This document shows, in pieces, positions 43,963 through 47,258 of a DNA stretch of 47,258 nt. The stretch covers positions 1-47,258 of the forward strand of contig JAFGWA010000023.1 in assembly GCA_016937715.1 (NCBI GenBank), given 5' to 3'. The translations under genes and the position numbers were made by a program. Position 1 is the first letter of the stretch. Each line of letters opens with the position of its first letter. The notes below the pieces were generated by a model. It ran no database searches and had not been told where the DNA came from. It saw only the letters and a list, made by a program, of their open reading frames with translations. This stretch comes from Candidatus Goldiibacteriota bacterium. GTDB lineage: Bacteria > Oederibacteriota > PGYV01.

Positions 43963-46004
43963 TATTTTTCACCCATAATAATTATTTCCACCCTTCTGTT
44001 TGTCCTTCTTTCCTGTTCGTTGCGGTTTTTATTTAAAGGCACTTTGGCGCCATAGCCCACCGTGGTGATTGAAAGCGGCGACATTTTATATTTTTCCACA
44101 AAATACCGCAGGACAGTTTTCGCCCTTTCCTGGGACAGATATAAATTCTGCGCGGCATCGCCTTCTTCGCTGGAATGCCCCTGTATGTAAACCTGCACAT
44201 TTTTCTGCCCTTCAATTTCTGCCGCCAGTTCATTAAGCCTTGACGCCATTTCCGGCATTATGACAAAAGAGTTCTGGTCAAAATATATCTTCTTGCCAAG
44301 TTTAAGTTTTTTGCTCTTTGCCGTGATAATAAACGGGTCGCGTATAACCTGCTTGTCTTTTATAACCGCTTTTTTGCCGTTAACGCCGTTGACATTAAGC
44401 ACGTATCTGCACCCTTTAAGGTCGTCCACATATTTACCCGCGGAATCAAGGCCGTCCCACACAAGGTATGAAGGCAGTGTTTCCCCGCCGGAAAATTCCT
44501 TTAACAGCGTATTCTTTGAATCAAATATCTGAAAGTTCCAGTCCTTTATCTTCTTTATTTCCCTGTTAACCATAACAAAAGGCACTGTTTTGCGTTCATC
44601 ACTGTCACTGGACACAAGCAGTGTTATGGGCGCCACAAGCATTTCATGGTTTTTAAGCGGGACAAACGGTTTGTCCGCCGGAACTTCAAATTCATATTTT
44701 TTGGGCTGAATAATCTGCCCCACCGTTTTTATAATCTGCCCGGTGTAATCTTTGGCTTTGAAATCAAATATATAATTGGTATTTGCGCCCGCTATTTTGC
44801 CCACGTTGTCCGTGCCGTCCCAGCTTAAATCCTTTGGCACTTCGCCCATGCCGGAAAAAGACTTTACAATTTTGCCGTCAGACGTTTTGATATCAAGGCT
44901 CCATTCCTTTACTTTTTCTTCAGGGACATTTGGCTTAAAGGAAACTGATTTTATTTTCCCGTTTTCCACGTTCACCTTTGGCACTTCAATTGCTTTGGGG
45001 ACAAATTCCGCGTTTTTTTCCGCCAGCTGCTGTTCATACATTGACGCGCCAAATTTAATACTTGCGGATATCCTGTGCACCGCGCCAAGGTCGCCCATTG
45101 GCGTAAACGCGTAATCAAGCCCAAAATCGCCCACGTGAATCCCCAACCCGCCGGTTAATGACGTAAGTTTTGTCACGTCAGAAAAAGACATTTTGCCAAG
45201 ATCATAAGCGTTGCTGTATTTTGCGCCAAGCCGCAGCGCCACCGCGCGGAATAAGAAATATTCAATCCCGGCGCCGGCAAAAATATTATCCGCGCCCGCG
45301 GTTTTGGAAAAATCTATCGCGGCGCTGAAAACATCAAACGCGCCTTCGTAAACCCTGAAACCCAGCCCCGCGCCGAATTCCACAGGAAACATGTCATTCG
45401 TACCTGATAAAAACCCCAGGTTCTTTACGGTTAATGCCGCATAAATATTATTTTCTAATAGGCTTAAAGAAATCCCCGTGTCAAAAGAAACTCCCATGCT
45501 GACATCGCCCATAAAATCCTCGTAAATCCCCCTTGACTGCACGCCAAAACTGAAAGTGTCTCCAAAACTTTTTCCAAAACCGGCCGTTAAAACCGCGTTT
45601 TTCAGAGAAACAGAAGGCGACGTACCGCCGGTAGAATCATAAGAACCGTAATCAATATAAAGAAGGCTTACACCAAAACCGGAGCCTTTTTCAAACGGCA
45701 CGCCAAAAGCAATGTGCTGCATATTGATATTATTAAACCAGAAAATACCGGTAGGAGTTATTTCCGCCTTGTCCATAAGCGCAAGATTAGCAGGATTAAA
45801 AATAAGGGCATTTGTGCCGTCGGGTAAAGCGGTGCCTGCCTCTCCCATTCCCGCCTGAACAGCTTCGGGTTTTATCTTAAGGAATTCAGCAGTACTTGTG
45901 CCAAAACTGCCGGCATTAAGGGAGGTAAAAGGCGCAATAAATATAAATAAAAAAATTATTAATATGCTTATCTTAGAATTTATACGGCCTGTTACTTCCG
46001 CCAC
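43962..46004 (-). CDS. PorV-like barrel fused to FlgD-like Ig and OmpA C-terminal domains
   Basis: 680 residues with a GTG start. A signal peptide (about 10-31) is followed by a PorV/UPF0164-type barrel (about 33-325): EAVQAGMGEAGTALPDGTNA, LIFNPANLALMDKAEI, and later LRLGAKYSNAYDLG and GLGIHVGDFGLDYAF. Two FlgD-like Ig segments follow at about 340-440 (EWSLDIKTSDGKIVKSFSGM, LSWDGTDNVGKI) and 470-560 (DWNFQIFDSKNTLL, YLVWDGLDSAGKY). The C-terminal OmpA-like domain (about 585-680) has YIQGHSSEEGDAAQN, LSQERAKTVLRYF and TNRRVEIIIMG. It would anchor the barrel to peptidoglycan. It is the first gene of its operon, with a good promoter 39 bp or more upstream. Confidence 0.78.
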   Translation of the reverse strand: MAEVTGRINSKISILIIFLFIFIAPFTSLNAGSFGTSTAEFLKIKPEAVQAGMGEAGTALPDGTNALIFNPANLALMDKAEITPTGIFWFNNINMQHIAFGVPFEKGSGFGVSLLYIDYGSYDSTGGTSPSVSLKNAVLTAGFGKSFGDTFSFGVQSRGIYEDFMGDVSMGVSFDTGISLSLLENNIYAALTVKNLGFLSGTNDMFPVEFGAGLGFRVYEGAFDVFSAAIDFSKTAGADNIFAGAGIEYFLFRAVALRLGAKYSNAYDLGKMSFSDVTKLTSLTGGLGIHVGDFGLDYAFTPMGDLGAVHRISASIKFGASMYEQQLAEKNAEFVPKAIEVPKVNVENGKIKSVSFKPNVPEEKVKEWSLDIKTSDGKIVKSFSGMGEVPKDLSWDGTDNVGKIAGANTNYIFDFKAKDYTGQIIKTVGQIIQPKKYEFEVPADKPFVPLKNHEMLVAPITLLVSSDSDERKTVPFVMVNREIKKIKDWNFQIFDSKNTLLKEFSGGETLPSYLVWDGLDSAGKYVDDLKGCRYVLNVNGVNGKKAVIKDKQVIRDPFIITAKSKKLKLGKKIYFDQNSFVIMPEMASRLNELAAEIEGQKNVQVYIQGHSSEEGDAAQNLYLSQERAKTVLRYFVEKYKMSPLSITTVGYGAKVPLNKNRNEQERRTNRRVEIIIMGEK

Positions 46005-46042
46005 CGCACGCCCCTTTTAAACTCATATTTTATATATATATA

Positions 46043-46070
46043 ATTTTATCATTATAATTGAAATAGTCAA
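46043..46070 (-). promoter_or_regulatory. sigma-70-like promoter of the PorV-OmpA operon
   Basis: On the minus strand TTGACT (46065-46070) is followed after 16 bp by TAAAAT (46043-46048), in a very AT-rich stretch. It lies 39 bp before the GTG at 46004. It would drive the four-gene run ending with the LacI-family gene. Confidence 0.55.
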
Positions 46071-46160
46071 TAACATTTATTTTGTTAAGTTTTAAGCGAA
46101 AAAAGAACGAAAATGAATTATGTTACTGTATTTTATACCGAAAACTTTCGTATATTCCCA

Positions 46161-46189
46161 TTGCCCGAAGGCTGTATTTTTGATAATAT
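46161..46189 (+). promoter_or_regulatory. possible promoter of the zinc-ribbon gene
   Basis: TTGCCC (46161-46166), 17 bp, then TAATAT (46184-46189); each box matches four of six consensus positions. It lies 44 bp before the small ORF. Weak but well placed in the divergent intergenic region. Confidence 0.4.
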
Positions 46190-46232
46190 ATGGTAATTAA
46201 ATGATTAATCAATCCCCGGGAGGTAATAATAT

Positions 46233-46397
46233 ATGGATGATAACCGCGCCAAAGACAGAAGAAAAAAACAGGAAATAGTTCCCCAGGACAAACGCAAAGG
46301 CCCGCGCCGCCTTACCTGCGACTGCGGCGGAAAGATTGAAGTTAAGGTAGAAGGAAAAGATTCGTTTGTCTGCGCAAGATGCGGGAAAAAACATTAG
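46233..46397 (+). CDS. small zinc-ribbon-like protein (54 residues)
   Basis: 54 residues, ATG at 46233, with GGGAGG (46218-46223) about nine bases upstream and stop TAG at 46395-46397. The N-terminal half is highly basic (RAKDRRKKQ, DKRKGPRR). The C-terminal half carries CDC (29-31) and CARC (47-50) in LTCDCGG and VCARCGKK, the CxC/CxxC spacing of a small zinc ribbon. No family is identified. It is transcribed away from the PorV-OmpA operon and stands alone. Basic tail plus zinc ribbon suggests nucleic-acid or ribosome binding, which is inference. Confidence 0.7.
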   Translation: MDDNRAKDRRKKQEIVPQDKRKGPRRLTCDCGGKIEVKVEGKDSFVCARCGKKH

Positions 46398-46406
46398 GTA
46401 TGAACA

Positions 46407-46492
46407 TAGCACTTTAGCATATTAAGCAATTAAGCTATAGCGTAAAATCTAGCACCTTAACGTATTAAGCAATTAACCTATAACGTGAAATC
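46407..46492 (+). repeat. two tandem 43-bp direct repeats
   Basis: Units 46407-46449 and 46450-46492 both begin TAGCAC and share ATTAAGCAATTAA; they differ at 6 of 43 positions. A third unit starts (TAGCATCG) and fades. It lies 9 bp after the zinc-ribbon stop. It is A/T-rich and non-coding. Confidence 0.75.
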
Positions 46493-46580
46493 TAGCATCG
46501 TTTCCGTTTCGCTTCTGCTTAACTGCCTATAGCTTAAACACTATCCTTTCGACCTTCCGTTCCTCTGTTTTTTCTCGTCC

Positions 46581-46610
46581 TGGTAGCCGCGTCCTTTAGG
46601 GCGCGTTGTT
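46581..46610 (+). repeat. type B repeat
   Basis: Starts TGGTAGCCGCGTCC and forms the GC-rich stem-loop described for type B, with one T fewer in the loop. It is joined directly to a type C unit. The roughly 770-bp stretch 46398-47172 has no convincing gene and is mostly such repeats. Confidence 0.7.
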
Positions 46611-46677
46611 GAAGCGAGCACGCGAGCGGAAATCCCCGCAATGCAGCGAGTTCACGAGCAAAAGCAGCGGGGATATT
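46611..46677 (+). repeat. type C repeat, copy 2
   Basis: 67 bp, aligned end to end with 4204-4270. Hairpin arms are TCCCCGC (46633-46639) and GCGGGGA (46667-46673). Compared with copy 1, one stem pair has changed from T:A to C:G on both sides, so base pairing is preserved. Confidence 0.7.
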
Positions 46678-46734
46678 CCATAGATACCTTAGAAGACGTA
46701 ATATATCATACCTCTTTGGGTAAATTTCATTGTT

Positions 46735-46761
46735 TGGTAGACGCGGGTCTTTAGCCCGCGG
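46735..46761 (+). repeat. type A repeat
   Basis: Begins TGGTAGACGCGGGTCTTTAG and ends CCCGCGG, with the CGCGGG/CCCGCG stem. It is identical to the left end of the element at 4175. Confidence 0.75.
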
Positions 46762-46820
46762 TAGTTGATTCTTTCCCGTCCCTCCAACCCTCTGTGCATC
46801 CGACCTCTGTTCTTTATCCC

Positions 46821-46851
46821 TGGTAGCCGCGTCCTTTTAGGGCGCGTTGTT
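46821..46851 (+). repeat. type B repeat
   Basis: Same unit as 38310-38340, followed by an A/T-rich linker. It is preceded by CTTTATCCC, a flank that is repeated before the next type B copy. Confidence 0.75.
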
Positions 46852-46899
46852 TTAACTTTGTCTTGAATTTGTCTTTCTCGTCCCTCTGTTCTTTATCCC

Positions 46900-46984
46900 T
46901 GGTAGCCGCGTCCTTTTAGGGCGCGTTGTTTTGATTTTGATTTGAATTTCTCATCTTTGGTAGACGCGGGTCTTCAGCCCGCGG
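46900..46984 (+). repeat. type B plus linker plus type A module
   Basis: Type B at 46900-46930, a linker (TTGATTTTGATTTGAATTT), then type A at 46958-46984. The same order, with a similar linker, is present at 38310-38393, so the pair moves or duplicates as a unit. Confidence 0.75.
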
Positions 46985-47099
46985 ATGTTGTTCTCTCCTT
47001 GGTAGTTGCGCATTTTAAAATCACGAATCAGGCTCCTACCCCTTTTTTCTTTCCCTTACATCCTTCATAATCAAAAAAATCCAGTAAAACATAAATATA

Positions 47100-47172
47100 T
47101 TATTGATTTGAAACTTCCCAGTAATGCCACTGTTTATCTTCAAAAGAGTATTCTAATCCTTTGCTCACATTA
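47100..47172 (-). pseudogene. possible 3' remnant of a gene cut by the IS256-family end
   Basis: Reading leftward, an open frame from the insertion-sequence end gives SKGLEYSFEDKQWHYWEVSN, one further Gln, and a TAA at 47100-47102. Its aromatic and charged composition looks protein-like rather than random. The frame is only about 24 codons long outside the element. It may be the C-terminus of a disrupted gene, or chance. Confidence 0.3.
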
Positions 47173-47258
47173 GAGTCTGTCATAAAATTTGTGTAAACGG
47201 CCATAATCTGAAGTACACTTAAGTGTACTGAGTATAATAAGGAGGATGGATTATGGCA
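47173..47258 (+). mobile_element. left end of an IS256-family (mutator-type) insertion sequence
   Basis: The terminal sequence GAGTCTGTCATAAAATTTGT continuing to GTAAAC (47173-47198) resembles IS256-family terminal inverted repeats. Then come an 18-bp perfect palindrome (47212-47229), AAGGAGG (47239-47245) and, 7 bases later, an ATG at 47253 that starts a reading frame (Met-Ala) cut by the window edge. The transposase itself is not visible, so family identity rests on the terminus. Confidence 0.65.
47212..47229. promoter_or_regulatory. perfect palindrome before the transposase start
   Basis: AGTACACTTAAGTGTACT is a perfect 18-bp inverted repeat between the element end and the ribosome site. 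It may act as an operator or as a leader structure limiting expression from outside transcripts. Confidence 0.5.

Noticed and set aside
47100-47183. 27-codon minus-strand ORF starting inside the insertion-sequence end
   Set aside because: Its ATG lies in the terminal repeat and no ribosome site precedes it, so as a complete gene it is unlikely. It is kept only as a possible remnant.
47233-47238. TATAAT just before the IS256-family start codon
   Set aside because: Transcription from it would begin inside the ribosome binding site about 8 bases before the ATG, and no -35 box is seen, so it is probably chance.

Overview
The window looks like a chromosomal segment of a motile, diderm (outer-membrane) bacterium of moderate GC content. 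Flagellar P- and L-ring genes (flgI, flgH), an apolipoprotein N-acyltransferase, several outer-membrane beta-barrel proteins, an OmpA-type peptidoglycan-binding domain and a heptosyltransferase-like enzyme with an O-antigen ligase-like protein all imply an outer membrane. Gene content, many fibronectin type III (FN3) repeats and dispersed palindromic repeats suggest an uncultured candidate-phylum lineage. I cannot assign it from sequence alone; something like Goldbacteria is only a guess.

Layout, left to right. (1) 1-3992, minus strand: acpS, nnr, a membrane protein, a lipoprotein, a TPR protein and thiL (cut by the left edge), in close succession. (2) 3993-4501: intergenic, with a 185-bp element bounded by inverted palindromic repeats. 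(3) 4502-6023, plus strand: an ECF sigma factor, its zinc-finger anti-sigma factor and a Spy/CpxP-like periplasmic protein. They lie behind a near-consensus ECF promoter and end at a strong hairpin. (4) 6019-9101, minus: lnt, a HAD phosphatase and surE, with a good sigma-70 promoter. (5) 9115-20984, minus: two PorV-type outer-membrane proteins followed closely by flgF, flgG, flgA, flgH, flgI and flgJ, then flgM, flgN and flgK behind a sigma-28 promoter. (6) 21052-38115, minus: an O-antigen ligase-like protein, a GT9 glycosyltransferase, a single-pass protein, a 2079-residue SprA-like outer-membrane protein, a 1056-residue FN3 protein with a FlgD/type-IX-like C-terminal domain, mutL, miaA, an MFS transporter and a DUF4416 protein. 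(7) 38185-39977: a small island holding MNT, HEPN and three-TM protein genes, bounded by inverted copies of a repeat module. (8) 39983-46004, minus: a PorV-OmpA fusion, a TPR plus beta-propeller protein, a TPR protein and a LacI-family regulator. (9) 46233-47258: a 54-residue zinc-ribbon gene, a repeat-rich stretch, and the left end of an IS256-family element.

The most interesting theme is a probable type IX secretion (T9SS)-like outer-membrane apparatus. It includes a SprA-like giant barrel with three N-terminal FN3 domains, a likely cargo encoded immediately downstream, and three PorV-like proteins with different added domains. The TPR/propeller and PorV/OmpA pair carries, split over two overlapping genes, the domains usually found in PorE. 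All T9SS assignments are by-eye motif comparisons and need profile searches.

The second theme is a family of short intergenic palindromes (types A to D). They recur in most of the larger gene-poor gaps, in one case with a compensatory base-pair change, and they bracket the HEPN/MNT island.
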